Below, piece by piece: positions 11,609 through 19,600 of a stretch of 64,000 nucleotides of DNA. This stretch comes from Rhodothermus marinus (GTDB lineage Bacteria > Bacteroidota > Rhodothermia > Rhodothermales > Rhodothermaceae), in assembly GCF_009936275.1 (NCBI RefSeq), contig NZ_AP019797.1, forward strand, positions 549,501 to 613,500, written 5' to 3'. A program made the translations under genes and the position numbers. Below the pieces are notes generated by a model. It ran no database searches. It saw only the letters and a list, made by a program, of their open reading frames with translations, and had not been told where the DNA came from. Within the stretch, counting starts at the first letter, position 1. Each line of letters starts with the position of its first letter.

Positions 11609-12853
11609 TTAGTTGGAAGAGGAAAACGGCAGCAGTTGCCCGGTCAGGGCCTGGAGCTGGATGTAGGTGCGGTGATAGCGTGCCAGCACGTCCACGTACT
11701 GCATCTCGATCTCGAAGAACGTGCGCTGGCTATCCAGCACATCGAGCACGTTAAACTTGCCCTGTTGATAGCCCTCACGAATGGCCTCGTAGGCCTGCTC
11801 AGCCGCAGGTAGTGCCTCTTGCTTCAGAAGCTGGAGTTCGCGATACGTTGCAAGCAGGCGGCTATAGGTTGCCTGCAGGGAGGTTTCGAGGGCAATCCGG
11901 GCATTTTTCCACTCGGCCACGGTTGCCTGGTACGTGGCACGTGCCGCCTGAATGGCCCCCTGATTTCGATGAAACAGCGGAATGGGCAGGGTAAAACCAA
12001 CCGTCAGGAACCGTTTGGGGGTATCGGCAAGCTGTTGGGTGCCTACCGTGATGCCGATGTCGGGCCAGCGCCGGGCACGTTCAAGGCGCTCCCGGGCCTG
12101 TGCGGCTTGCTGCAATGCTTCCAGTTGCTGGAGCAGCGGATGGGCCCGCAGTTTTTCTGCCAAGCGATCGTAGGGGGGAGGCGTACGCAGGGTATCCAGT
12201 ACATCCTCTAACACCACATCAGGGAGGATGGGCTGACCGAGTGCGGCCGCCAACTGGCTCCGGGCGACATCATAGGACCGACGCGCTTCAAGGTACTGGG
12301 CCTCGGCCCGACTTTTCTCTACCCGAACACGTTGCTGCTCCACAGGCGATAGCTTGCCCGCTTCTACCATGGAGGTAATGGTGGCGTACAGGCGGGTGGC
12401 CAGGCCGGATAGCTGCTCGGCAAGTTGCATTCGCCGGCGGGCCACAAGCGCATTGAAGTAGGCCTCCGTGAGCTGTTGGGCCACGGTGAGCTGGACCACA
12501 AAGGCTTCGTACTGCGTGGCCTCGTACGTTCGGCGTGCAAACTGGACCTGACGGTGTAATTTGCGTCCGAGGAGTACGTCCTGGGACAGACGATAGAACA
12601 GGCCTCCAGGCGATTGGCCGGACGACCATTCTTCAGCTTCTACCTCTATGACAGGGTTGGGCCACAGGCCCGCCTGCCGGATCTGCCCCTTGGCTGCTTC
12701 TGTGCGCCACTGGGCGGTCTGTGCCGCAGGATGTTCCTGCAGTGCCTGCTGGAGGGCTTGCTCCAGTCTCAGGGTATCAGGGGGTGAGGACTGTGCAAAG
12801 GCTGGAAGTGCATAGCACGCTATCCAGATACACAGGTACACGACATACCGCAT
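11609..12853 (-). CDS. cusC: TolC-family outer-membrane efflux channel (CusC-like)
   Basis: This 414-aa protein has a cleavable signal peptide (CIWIACYALPAFAQSS) and two internally similar halves rich in Ala, Gln, Leu and Arg, as in outer-membrane factor proteins that form the trimeric exit duct. Motifs such as LWPNPVIEVEAEEW and FTLPIPLFHRNQGAI are typical of the CusC/CzcC branch. Its ATG follows GGAGAAAG six bases away, but that ribosome binding site lies inside a 13-bp hairpin arm (see 12855-12922), so its translation may be controlled. It is the first structural gene of the pump operon after the small secreted protein. Confidence 0.93.
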   Translation of the reverse strand: MRYVVYLCIWIACYALPAFAQSSPPDTLRLEQALQQALQEHPAAQTAQWRTEAAKGQIRQAGLWPNPVIEVEAEEWSSGQSPGGLFYRLSQDVLLGRKLHRQVQFARRTYEATQYEAFVVQLTVAQQLTEAYFNALVARRRMQLAEQLSGLATRLYATITSMVEAGKLSPVEQQRVRVEKSRAEAQYLEARRSYDVARSQLAAALGQPILPDVVLEDVLDTLRTPPPYDRLAEKLRAHPLLQQLEALQQAAQARERLERARRWPDIGITVGTQQLADTPKRFLTVGFTLPIPLFHRNQGAIQAARATYQATVAEWKNARIALETSLQATYSRLLATYRELQLLKQEALPAAEQAYEAIREGYQQGKFNVLDVLDSQRTFFEIEMQYVDVLARYHRTYIQLQALTGQLLPFSSSN

Positions 12854-12854
12854 C

Positions 12855-12922
12855 GCTTTCTCCGGTTTTGGGGACTGAAAACCGCCATCGTTGCCCCGTG
12901 AATAGGGCGAACCGGAGAAAGC
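12855..12922 (-). promoter_or_regulatory. Hairpin covering the cusC ribosome binding site
   Basis: A perfect 13-bp inverted repeat (12855-12867 with 12910-12922) fills the gap between the stop codon of the upstream gene and the cusC ATG. In the minus-strand RNA the 3' arm holds GGAGAAAG, the cusC Shine-Dalgarno site, and ends one base before the ATG. A competing shorter stem, GGTTTT (12864-12869) with AAAACC (12878-12883), uses part of the same arm. Two exclusive folds next to a start codon resemble a translational switch. A simple processing hairpin is the alternative. Confidence 0.6.
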
Positions 12923-13372
12923 CTAAATACGCAGCACGACGGTCTGCAGTGTGGTCAGCGCGGGAGAAGCGGGAACATGTCCGGAGACCTCGAAACGAGG
13001 AAGGGAAGGGGCAGGCTCCGGAAGGGATACATACGCGGTCTGGAAGACCACGGGAAGGGATACATAGGCAACGGGTACAGATACTCGGTGCTCAACAATG
13101 GAGAGTACCAGGGGGATGTCGAAACAGGGATCCTTCTGATCTACATGACCCTGAAACGCTGCGGGGCTATCCCGGTGGGCCATGTGCTGGGTAATCGGCA
13201 GCGCAGGGAGGCAGTCGGCATTCTCCAGGGTTTCTACGTGCGTCACACCATCAGACTCTATGCAGAGGAGCAGACCTCCCCACCCCATCTGGCTCAGGGG
13301 AAAGATCAGCAGGGTAAGCGTGAGCAACAGGCTCACGCTGGGAGAAGTTCTATGTTGGGAGGCGTATGCCAT
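12923..13372 (-). CDS. Small secreted Cys/His protein upstream of the RND operon
   Basis: This 149-aa protein has a hydrophobic segment near residues 13-38, then LCIESDGVTHVETLENADC and DPCFDIPLVLS. Small proteins with an LCI-x2-DG-x2-E core and a Cys-DIPL segment occur next to czc/cus operons in several phyla; I recall this pattern but could not search it. The paired Cys and His residues suggest periplasmic metal binding. It is the first gene of the minus-strand operon and divergent from the first multicopper oxidase. Function is unproven. Confidence 0.65.
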   Translation of the reverse strand: MAYASQHRTSPSVSLLLTLTLLIFPLSQMGWGGLLLCIESDGVTHVETLENADCLPALPITQHMAHRDSPAAFQGHVDQKDPCFDIPLVLSIVEHRVSVPVAYVSLPVVFQTAYVSLPEPAPSLPRFEVSGHVPASPALTTLQTVVLRI

Positions 13373-13391
13373 TGCCGCAGCATATTCCGGG

Positions 13392-13413
13392 GATACGGGG
13401 AAGTTCCCGTATC
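13392..13413. promoter_or_regulatory. Palindrome between divergent metal genes
   Basis: GATACGGG (13392-13399) and CCCGTATC (13406-13413) form an 8-bp inverted repeat with a 6-bp centre. It lies in the 97-bp gap between the minus-strand efflux operon and the plus-strand oxidase operon, just upstream of a TTAAG-type box. It could be a repressor or MerR-type operator acting on the minus-strand promoter; no regulator for it lies in the island. Confidence 0.4.
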
Positions 13414-13418
13414 TGCGG

Positions 13419-13434
13419 TTAAGCCTTTTTTAAG
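13419..13434 (+). promoter_or_regulatory. Putative copper-response box (TTAAG-N6-TTAAG), copy 1
   Basis: TTAAG at 13419-13423 and again at 13430-13434, an 11-bp offset, with CCTTTT between. Direct repeats one helical turn apart are the usual binding layout for OmpR-family regulators such as CusR and CopR. The same box lies upstream of the second oxidase (15562) and the second efflux operon (55595). A weak -10-like TATTAC follows at 13442. Confidence 0.55.
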
Positions 13435-13469
13435 GTCGTGATATTACATTGACCCAAAAGAGCAAAGCC

Positions 13470-14909
13470 ATGCGTTCCAGAAGATCTTTTCTGAAACAAT
13501 TTGCGCTCGGAAGCACCGTTCTGGGGCTGGGAGGTGGGGGATTGCTCCTGGAAGGGTGTTCCCGCCTGGCGCCGGCCGAGGGTGCTACGCTTCCCTCTTT
13601 TGTGCCCCTGTCCGGCAGGGGCGGAGCACAGAGGTACCGGCTTGTGGCCGAGGTGGGCGAGGTGGAGGTGGGGCCCGGCGAGGTCTACCGGACCTGGCTC
13701 TATAACGGTCAGTTTCCCGGTCCGGAGATCCGCGTGCGAGAGGGAGATGTCCTTGAGGTGGAGGTGGAGAACCGCCTTCCGGAGGGTACCACCGTGCACT
13801 GGCACGGCCTCCCCGTGCCCAACGCCATGGACGGCGTGCCGGGGCTGACGCAGGACCCCATTCCTCCGGGCGAGATCTTCCTTTACCGGTTTACGGCCGG
13901 ACCGGCCGGAAGCTACCTCTACCACAGCCATGTGGGGCTGCAACTGGACCGTGGCTTAATTGCCCCCCTCGTGGTGGAGGAGACAACCCCTCACGTGGCC
14001 TACGACCGGGAATACACCGTGGTACTCGACGACTATCTGCCCGGTGATCCGGAGCCGCTTACGGGCGTGATGATGGGGCCACGCATGATGCGACGTCGGG
14101 GTATGATGGGCGGGGTGGTAACGCCACCCTACCGGGGATTGCTCGTCAACGGGCGTCTGCCCTCCGCACCGGTGACCTTCGAGGTAAAGCAGGGCGAGCG
14201 CGTGCGGTTTCGGCTGATGAATCCCTCGGGGGCCACGACCTTCCGGGTGGCGCTGGCGGGCCACCGGATGTGGGTCACGCATACGGATGGGCGACCCGTG
14301 GAGCCCTACGAGGTGGACAGTCTGTACATCGCCATGGGCGAGCGCTACGATGTGGTCGTCGAGATGAACCACCCGGGCGCATGGAACCTGATGGCCCTAC
14401 CCGTGGAGGTGCAGGCCCCGCCGGCACGGGCTGTCGTGCGGTATGCCGGCGTTCAGGATGCCGATCCGCCGCTGCGTGCCCTGCCGGAGGGACTTCGTCG
14501 TGGGCGTGTGCTGAACCTCTCACGCCTGGTCTCCGTGGAGCTGGAGAACACGGCGCCCGTACGGCCCGATCGCGTGTTTCGCATGACGCTCTCCGGAGGC
14601 ATGATGGGAGGCCGCTGGACCATCAACGGCCAGGCCTACCCCGATGCCGACCCCTTGCTGATTGAAGAGGGGATGCATGTGGGCGTGCAGATGTTCAACA
14701 TGAGCATGATGCTCCATCCCATGCACCTGCACGGGCACTTCTTCCGTACGGGACGCATCCTGAAGGATACGCTGACCGTCCGGCCTCACATGGGGCGTGG
14801 CAGCTTTGTCTTCCGGGCGGATAATCCAGGCCGCTGGTTCTTCCACTGCCATAACGTGTATCATCTCGAGGCCGGCATGGCGCGGGAGTTTCGCTACACC
14901 TCTTCGTGA
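13470..14909 (+). CDS. Tat-exported multicopper oxidase
   Basis: The start is the ATG giving MRSRRSFLKQFALGS, a twin-arginine signal (SRRSFLK); an in-frame TTG 21 bp upstream is less likely. The 479-aa protein has all four copper-binding segments: HWHGLPVP, YHSHVG, HPMHLHGHFF and FHCHNVYHLEAGM. These build one type 1 and one trinuclear copper centre. It probably oxidises Cu(I) in the periplasm or cell envelope, like CueO and CopA. LLEGCSR after the Tat helix could be a lipobox. It has Met-rich stretches (MMGPRMMRRRGMMGG) that may bind Cu(I). The 3' end overlaps the convergent methyltransferase gene by 16 bp. Confidence 0.93.
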   Translation: MRSRRSFLKQFALGSTVLGLGGGGLLLEGCSRLAPAEGATLPSFVPLSGRGGAQRYRLVAEVGEVEVGPGEVYRTWLYNGQFPGPEIRVREGDVLEVEVENRLPEGTTVHWHGLPVPNAMDGVPGLTQDPIPPGEIFLYRFTAGPAGSYLYHSHVGLQLDRGLIAPLVVEETTPHVAYDREYTVVLDDYLPGDPEPLTGVMMGPRMMRRRGMMGGVVTPPYRGLLVNGRLPSAPVTFEVKQGERVRFRLMNPSGATTFRVALAGHRMWVTHTDGRPVEPYEVDSLYIAMGERYDVVVEMNHPGAWNLMALPVEVQAPPARAVVRYAGVQDADPPLRALPEGLRRGRVLNLSRLVSVELENTAPVRPDRVFRMTLSGGMMGGRWTINGQAYPDADPLLIEEGMHVGVQMFNMSMMLHPMHLHGHFFRTGRILKDTLTVRPHMGRGSFVFRADNPGRWFFHCHNVYHLEAGMAREFRYTSS

Positions 14910-15550
14910 TCCGGGGCCGGTTTCTGTGCGCGGAGGGCCACGAAGGCGCCCCGCCCGTAGCCCGGTTCCACGGGATCGGGACGGGTCATCCGGTCGGGGA
15001 ACGTGAAGATCGTTTGCACCATGGCCACGTGCCGGAAGCCCGCCTCGCAGAGGAGGTCCAGGACCTCGGAGGTGCTGTAAAAGGTGGCCTCCCGGTAGAA
15101 GGGATTACGGACCTTTTCCCGTTCATAGGTCTTCCCGAGGTGGCTCTCCCGGTCAATGAATCCCACCACAACGTATCCCCCGGGCTTCAGCACGCGGTGG
15201 ATTTCCCAGAAGGCCCTTGCCGGATCGTCCAGGAAGCAGAGCGTGGTGACCATGAGTACGGCATCGAACCGATGGTCCTCAAAGGGCAGGGCCTCGCCGG
15301 TGCCGGGCACGACGGTAAGCCCGCGTGCCTCGGCCACACGCCGCATGGTCTCCGAGGGCTCCACCCCCAGGCGGATGCCCAGCGGGAGGGCAAACCGTCC
15401 GGTTCCCACGCCCACCTCCAGCGTTTCCCGTGCCTCCGGAGGCCAGAGCTTCCGGAGGGCCTCCAGTTCGGACCGGTAGGCCATTTCGTGGCGGTCGAAC
15501 CAGGCATCGTAGCGCTCGGGGTATTGGTCAAAGGGTGCGGTGCGGGCCAT
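14894..15550 (-). CDS. Class I SAM-dependent methyltransferase
   Basis: This 218-aa protein has the Rossmann methyltransferase pattern: motif I LEVGVGTGRFALPLG, an acidic residue after beta2 (LGVEPSETM), motif II RFDAVLMVTTLCFL and a post-motif LKPGGYVVVGFI. The substrate is not evident; it resembles the broad methyltransferase 11 group, and nothing specific for arsenic (no conserved Cys triad) is visible. It is the only minus-strand gene within the plus-strand copper cluster and sits between two oxidases. A role in metal or metalloid methylation is possible but unproven. Confidence 0.85.
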   Translation of the reverse strand: MARTAPFDQYPERYDAWFDRHEMAYRSELEALRKLWPPEARETLEVGVGTGRFALPLGIRLGVEPSETMRRVAEARGLTVVPGTGEALPFEDHRFDAVLMVTTLCFLDDPARAFWEIHRVLKPGGYVVVGFIDRESHLGKTYEREKVRNPFYREATFYSTSEVLDLLCEAGFRHVAMVQTIFTFPDRMTRPDPVEPGYGRGAFVALRAQKPAPDHEEV

Positions 15551-15561
15551 TGCTTCGGGGT

Positions 15562-15577
15562 TTAAGCCTTCCTTAAG
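15562..15577 (+). promoter_or_regulatory. Putative copper-response box (TTAAG-N6-TTAAG), copy 2
   Basis: TTAAG at 15562-15566 and 15573-15577, an 11-bp offset, with CCTTCC between. A -10-like TATGCT lies at 15589. The box is upstream of the CopA-like oxidase and almost identical to the copy at 13419, including the CCTT that follows the first half-site. Confidence 0.55.
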
Positions 15578-15634
15578 TTACGACCTCGTATGCTTGAGCC
15601 TCAGCAGGCTGTACACCTGAAAACCACAAGCCGT

Positions 15635-17455
15635 ATGAAAAATATACCATCCTCACGGAACCGCAGAGAATTCCTCCAGGCGTTGCTGGCCCTGGGGGTT
15701 ACGGCCGGACTGGAGGCGCTGCTTCCACCCTATGCCCGGGCCATCCCCCGGGTCATGGGGCCTCCAGAGCCCGTAGAGGGTCCCCGTATCTTTGAACTAG
15801 AACTCCGGGAGGTCCCCTTTACCGTGGGCGGTAAGACGGGACACGCCACGGCCATTAACGGCACGGTGCCGGGGCCGCTGCTTCGCTTCCGGGAGGGGGA
15901 GGAGGTCATCCTCCGCGTGACCAACCGCCTGAAGGAGGACAGCTCCATTCACTGGCATGGCCTCCTCGTCCCCTTTGATATGGACGGCGTCCCGGGTGTG
16001 AGTTTTCCGGGCATCCGACCTGGTGAAACCTATGAATACCGCTACCGTGTGCGCCAGCACGGAACGTACTGGTACCACAGCCACAGCGGACTCCAGGAGC
16101 AGACGGGCATCTACGGCCCCATCATCATTGACCCCGAAGGTCCCGAGCCCTATCCCTACGACCGGGAGTATGTGGTCATGCTCAGCGACTGGACGTTCGA
16201 GAACCCCATGCGGGTGCTGAGCAATCTGCGCAAGTACCCGGGCTATTACAACTTCCAGCGGCGCACGCTGCTCGATCTACCCGAGGAAATCCGGGAAAAA
16301 GGCCTGAAGGCGGCCATTCAGGATCGCCTGGCCTGGGGACGCATGCGTATGGACGTGCGCGACCTCGTGGATATTACCGGAGCCACGTACACTTACCTCA
16401 TGAACGGCCGGGCACCGGGGGATAACTGGACGGCCCTCTTCAAGCCCGGCGAACGCGTACGGCTGCGCTTCATCAACGCCGCGGCGGATAGCTTCTTTGA
16501 CGTACGCATTCCGGGACTGCGCATGACGGTCATCCAGGCCGACGGGCAGTACGTGCAGCCCGTGGTGGTCGATGAGTTCCGCATTGGCATTGCCGAGACG
16601 TACGACGTCATCGTGGAGCCGAAGGAGGAGCAGGCCTATACCATTTTTGCCGAGTCGCTGGACCGCAGCGGCTATGCCCGCGGGACGCTGGCACCCCAGG
16701 AGGGGATGGAAGGCCCCATTCCGCCGCGCCGGAAGCCGCCCTACCGTTCGATGAAAGATATGGGAATGATGCACGGGGATATGGAGGGCATGTCCCATGG
16801 AAACATGCAGGGGATGTCCCACGGAGGCCACGGGATGATGATGGGCGGCATGGCCATGGCCGGCAAAGATAGCCAGCCCCCGGGAATGCCGCCGGCACCC
16901 AGGGCCCATCCAAAGGACCGGCACAGCCCGACCAATGCGGCCATTCCCATGATGACCTTCAGCCGGCTCCATGAACCGGGGATTGGACTGGGGCAGGATG
17001 GCTGGCGGGTGCTCGTCTATACGGATCTGAAGACGCTCTATCCCCGGGAAGATTTTCGTCCGCCCACGCGGGAGATTGAGATGCACCTGACGGGCAACAT
17101 GGAGCGCTTCCTCTGGTCCATTGATGGCAAGGCCTATTCCGAAGCGCCCGAGCCCATTGAAATCAAGTACGGCGAGCGTGTGCGCCTTACGCTGGTCAAC
17201 GATACCATGATGGAACACCCCATGCACCTCCACGGCATGTGGATGGAGCTGGAGAACGGGCATGGGCGCTGGATTCCCCGCAAGCACACGGTCATCGTCA
17301 AACCCGCCGAGCGTCTTTCCGTGCTCATTACCCCCGATGAGCCGGGGCCGTGGGTGTTCCATTGCCACATCCTCTATCACATGGAGATGGGGATGTTCCG
17401 TGTCTTCCAAGTCCTTGAACCCAAAGCCGAGACGTCCGATGAGAAGTATACGTAA
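15635..17455 (+). CDS. copA: CopA/PcoA-family multicopper oxidase, Tat-exported
   Basis: The ATG at 15635 (MKNIPSSRNRREFLQ) was chosen because it gives a compact Tat signal (NRREFLQ); an upstream in-frame ATG at 15590 would lie in the probable -10 element. The 606-aa protein has HWHGLLVPFDMDGVPG, YHSHSG, HPMHLHGMWME and FHCHILYHMEMGM copper sites. Between domains lies a Met/His/Gly-rich insert (MGMMHGDMEGMSHG and similar, about residues 375-415), the hallmark of CopA/PcoA proteins that carry extra copper ions. The copB reading frame overlaps its last 17 bp, the classic copAB arrangement. Confidence 0.95.
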   Translation: MKNIPSSRNRREFLQALLALGVTAGLEALLPPYARAIPRVMGPPEPVEGPRIFELELREVPFTVGGKTGHATAINGTVPGPLLRFREGEEVILRVTNRLKEDSSIHWHGLLVPFDMDGVPGVSFPGIRPGETYEYRYRVRQHGTYWYHSHSGLQEQTGIYGPIIIDPEGPEPYPYDREYVVMLSDWTFENPMRVLSNLRKYPGYYNFQRRTLLDLPEEIREKGLKAAIQDRLAWGRMRMDVRDLVDITGATYTYLMNGRAPGDNWTALFKPGERVRLRFINAAADSFFDVRIPGLRMTVIQADGQYVQPVVVDEFRIGIAETYDVIVEPKEEQAYTIFAESLDRSGYARGTLAPQEGMEGPIPPRRKPPYRSMKDMGMMHGDMEGMSHGNMQGMSHGGHGMMMGGMAMAGKDSQPPGMPPAPRAHPKDRHSPTNAAIPMMTFSRLHEPGIGLGQDGWRVLVYTDLKTLYPREDFRPPTREIEMHLTGNMERFLWSIDGKAYSEAPEPIEIKYGERVRLTLVNDTMMEHPMHLHGMWMELENGHGRWIPRKHTVIVKPAERLSVLITPDEPGPWVFHCHILYHMEMGMFRVFQVLEPKAETSDEKYT

Positions 17456-18181
17456 AGGATTACTGGTTGGCGTGCTGCTCCTGGTCGGAGGGCTTCCTGC
17501 CCTGGGACAGCAGCGCCCGCTCATCCGCTTTGCCAACGAGCACTGGCTTACGTTCATTCTGTTCGACCGGTTGGAGATGGAGCCCGCCTCGGCGGGGAAT
17601 CCCCTGGCCTGGGACATGGACGGCTGGGCCGGAAAGGTCTACGATCGCCTCTGGGTGCGCAGTGAAGGGGAATTAAGGACCGACCGCCGGGAGGGCGATG
17701 TGGAGTTTCAGGCCCTCTACAGCCGACTCATCGCGCCGTACTGGGATGCCCAGGTAGGGGCCCGGGTGGAGCTGGCCCTGGCCGAGGGCGAGGTGCGTCG
17801 CCGCGTGCACCTGGCCGTGGGACTGGAGGGACTGGCCCCCTACTGGTTTGAGCTGGAGCCCCAGCTCTCCGTCAGCCAGGACGGCGACATCTCGGCCTCC
17901 CTGCTGGCCTCACACGATGTGTTCATCACCCAGCGGCTCATTCTCCAGGGGCAACTGGAGACGCTGGCCGCCCTTCAGGAGGTGCCGGAATGGGGGTGGG
18001 AAGTGGCTTGAACTTCGTCGATGCAAGCCTTCGGCTTCGCTACGAGATCCGCCGGGAATTTGCCCCCTATGTGGGATTCCGATGGCAGCGATTCCTGGGG
18101 CCAACGGCCGATCTGGTCCGTGACGAAGGGGAGCCCGTGAGTCTCAGCCGGCTGGTCTTTGGCCTGCGGGTCTGGTACTGA
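17439..18181 (+). pseudogene. copB: copB, outer-membrane copper resistance protein, frameshifted
   Basis: The start overlaps copA (MRSIRKGLLVGVLLLVGG, a signal peptide). The first frame covers about 190 residues typical of CopB/PcoB: DRLEMEPASAGNPLAWDMDGW and FELEPQLSVSQDGDISASL. It then stops at 18011. The next frame continues the family sequence directly (GVGSGLNFVDASLRLRYEI to FGLRVWY, ending at 18181). The shift maps to a run of five G at 17992-17996; removing one G restores the frame through PEWGVGSGLN. It may be a real mutation, a sequencing error in a homopolymer, or slippage. The full protein would be about 247 aa. Confidence 0.88.
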
Positions 18182-18198
18182 AAAACGAGGAGGTTACC

Positions 18199-18453
18199 AT
18201 GGCAAACGTACGTATTCTGGCCACAAGGACCTGCCACCACCGGCCATACCTGGAAAAGGAGCTGAGTCGTCGCGGAATCCCCTACGAGGTGGTCTATACG
18301 GATGAACGCCCCGATCTCGTAGCACGGTACCACATTCGACATTCACCGGTACTGCTTGTCGATGACGAGGTCGTCTTCATGGGCATGCCGGAGGGGAAGG
18401 CGCTGGAAGCCTGGATAGCGCAATACCGTTCAGGTTCTTTTAAGCAAAGGTAG
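18199..18453 (+). CDS. Small thioredoxin/glutaredoxin-like protein with one cysteine
   Basis: This 84-aa protein has a thioredoxin-fold pattern: RILATRTCHHRPYLEKELSRRGI, then EVVYTDERPDLVARYHIRHSPVLLVDDEVVF (cis-Pro segment HSPVLL). The active-site region is CHHRP, so only one cysteine is present and normal disulfide exchange is unlikely; Cys with two His may bind copper. It has no signal peptide. An in-frame GAGGAGG ribosome binding site precedes the ATG. It follows copB by 17 bp in the copper operon. Confidence 0.8.
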   Translation: MANVRILATRTCHHRPYLEKELSRRGIPYEVVYTDERPDLVARYHIRHSPVLLVDDEVVFMGMPEGKALEAWIAQYRSGSFKQR

Positions 18454-18494
18454 GCTATATTCCCATACAGGAAAAAACCAAACCGGAGCACACC

Positions 18495-19223
18495 ATGAGA
18501 AAGCTACTGATTGCGGGCCTGTTGATGAGCATGCCTTTACTGGCCCTGGGCCAGCAGCACGGACATATGGGCGGCATGATGTCCCAGCCCGATACGACCA
18601 AAAAAATGATGCAGGGCGGGATGATGGGTATGATGGGTGGAGGTATGATGCAGGGTGGTATGATGGGTGGCGGCATGGGAATGATGGGCATGGTGCAGCA
18701 GATGGGAATGATGATGCAGCACCCCATGCATCGGGCCATGGCCATGGTCTTCGCGCTGCCCTACCTGGAGGAAGAGCTGGGGCTGACCGAGGAGCAGAAG
18801 AAGCAGCTCGAAGCGCTGAAGCAGGAGTTTCTCCAGCAGCATCAGGCCACCATGCAGGCCATGATGGGACTGCACCAGACCCTTATGGAAAAGATGCAGG
18901 ACCCCAATGCCTCGCTGGACGACATCCGGGCCACCATGCAGGTCATGATGAACATGGGGCTCAACATGCACATGCTGGCGCTGGAGACCACCCGGAAAAT
19001 GGAGCAGGTGCTGACCGAAGAGCAGCGTGAGAAGCTCCGCAGCTTTACGCCTCAGCAGTGGATGCAGGCCATGATGCGCCACATGCCCATGATGGAGATG
19101 ATGCACATGATGCAGATGCACGGCGGCATGATGGGGATGGGCATGATGATGGGCGGAGGCATGGGTGGCATGATGCAGGGCGGTATGAGGCATGGACAGA
19201 TGCCCATGCAACGGCAGCATTGA
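18495..19223 (+). CDS. Met-rich exported protein with a Spy/CpxP-like core
   Basis: The 242-aa protein starts with a signal peptide (KLLIAGLLMSMPLLALG). Two Met/Gly-rich arms, about residues 27-80 and 205-240, are built from GGMM, MQGGMM and MGGGM units, and they flank a helical core with LGLTEEQKKQLEALKQEF and LTEEQREKLRSFTPQQW, the LTxxQ motifs of Spy/CpxP proteins. Met clusters bind Cu(I). A periplasmic copper-buffering or chaperone role fits the context. A possible own promoter lies upstream (TATATT at 18456) because the gap to the previous gene is 41 bp. Low-complexity arms could expand or contract by slippage. Confidence 0.88.
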   Translation: MRKLLIAGLLMSMPLLALGQQHGHMGGMMSQPDTTKKMMQGGMMGMMGGGMMQGGMMGGGMGMMGMVQQMGMMMQHPMHRAMAMVFALPYLEEELGLTEEQKKQLEALKQEFLQQHQATMQAMMGLHQTLMEKMQDPNASLDDIRATMQVMMNMGLNMHMLALETTRKMEQVLTEEQREKLRSFTPQQWMQAMMRHMPMMEMMHMMQMHGGMMGMGMMMGGGMGGMMQGGMRHGQMPMQRQH

Positions 19224-19359
19224 TGTTACCGGGTGCCAGAAGCATACGCTACCTCCGACTGGCTGGCACAGGGAAGCATGCCAGGAGGTGATCCCCAGCA
19301 TGGGATCGCCTCCTCGGTGCTTCCTGGATTTCGGTGATGCACAAACATAGGAGGCAACC

Positions 19360-19600
19360 ATGTATAACGGATGCTGTGACTGGATGTGGGGATGGGGCGG
19401 TGGCTGGTGGATGATGATCTTCTGGGTCCTGTTCTGGATAGCCATCATTGTGCTGGTTATCTACCTCATCCGCCAGCTGGGCAGCCGGCCTTCTGCCCAT
19501 CCGCCAAAAAGCGCTCCACTTTCCCCGCTGGAGGTACTTCAGCTCCGGTATGCCCGCGGGGAGATCTCCACAGAGGAGTACGAAGAACGCAGGCGCATAC
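19360..19600 (+). pseudogene. SHOCT-domain membrane protein, 5' part, cut by CRISPR array 2
   Basis: GGAGGCAACC precedes the ATG. The first 80 codons encode a Trp/Met-rich start, one membrane helix (about residues 14-40) and a SHOCT domain beginning SPLEVLQLRYARGEISTEEYEERRRI. The frame then runs into the first repeat of array 2, giving a foreign tail that ends at 19686. SHOCT proteins normally end a few residues later. The missing end, [18 protein letters not shown] and a stop, is at 3777-3833. The last 33 nt before the repeat fill one spacer slot and match the 33 nt after array 1. Confidence 0.88.
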
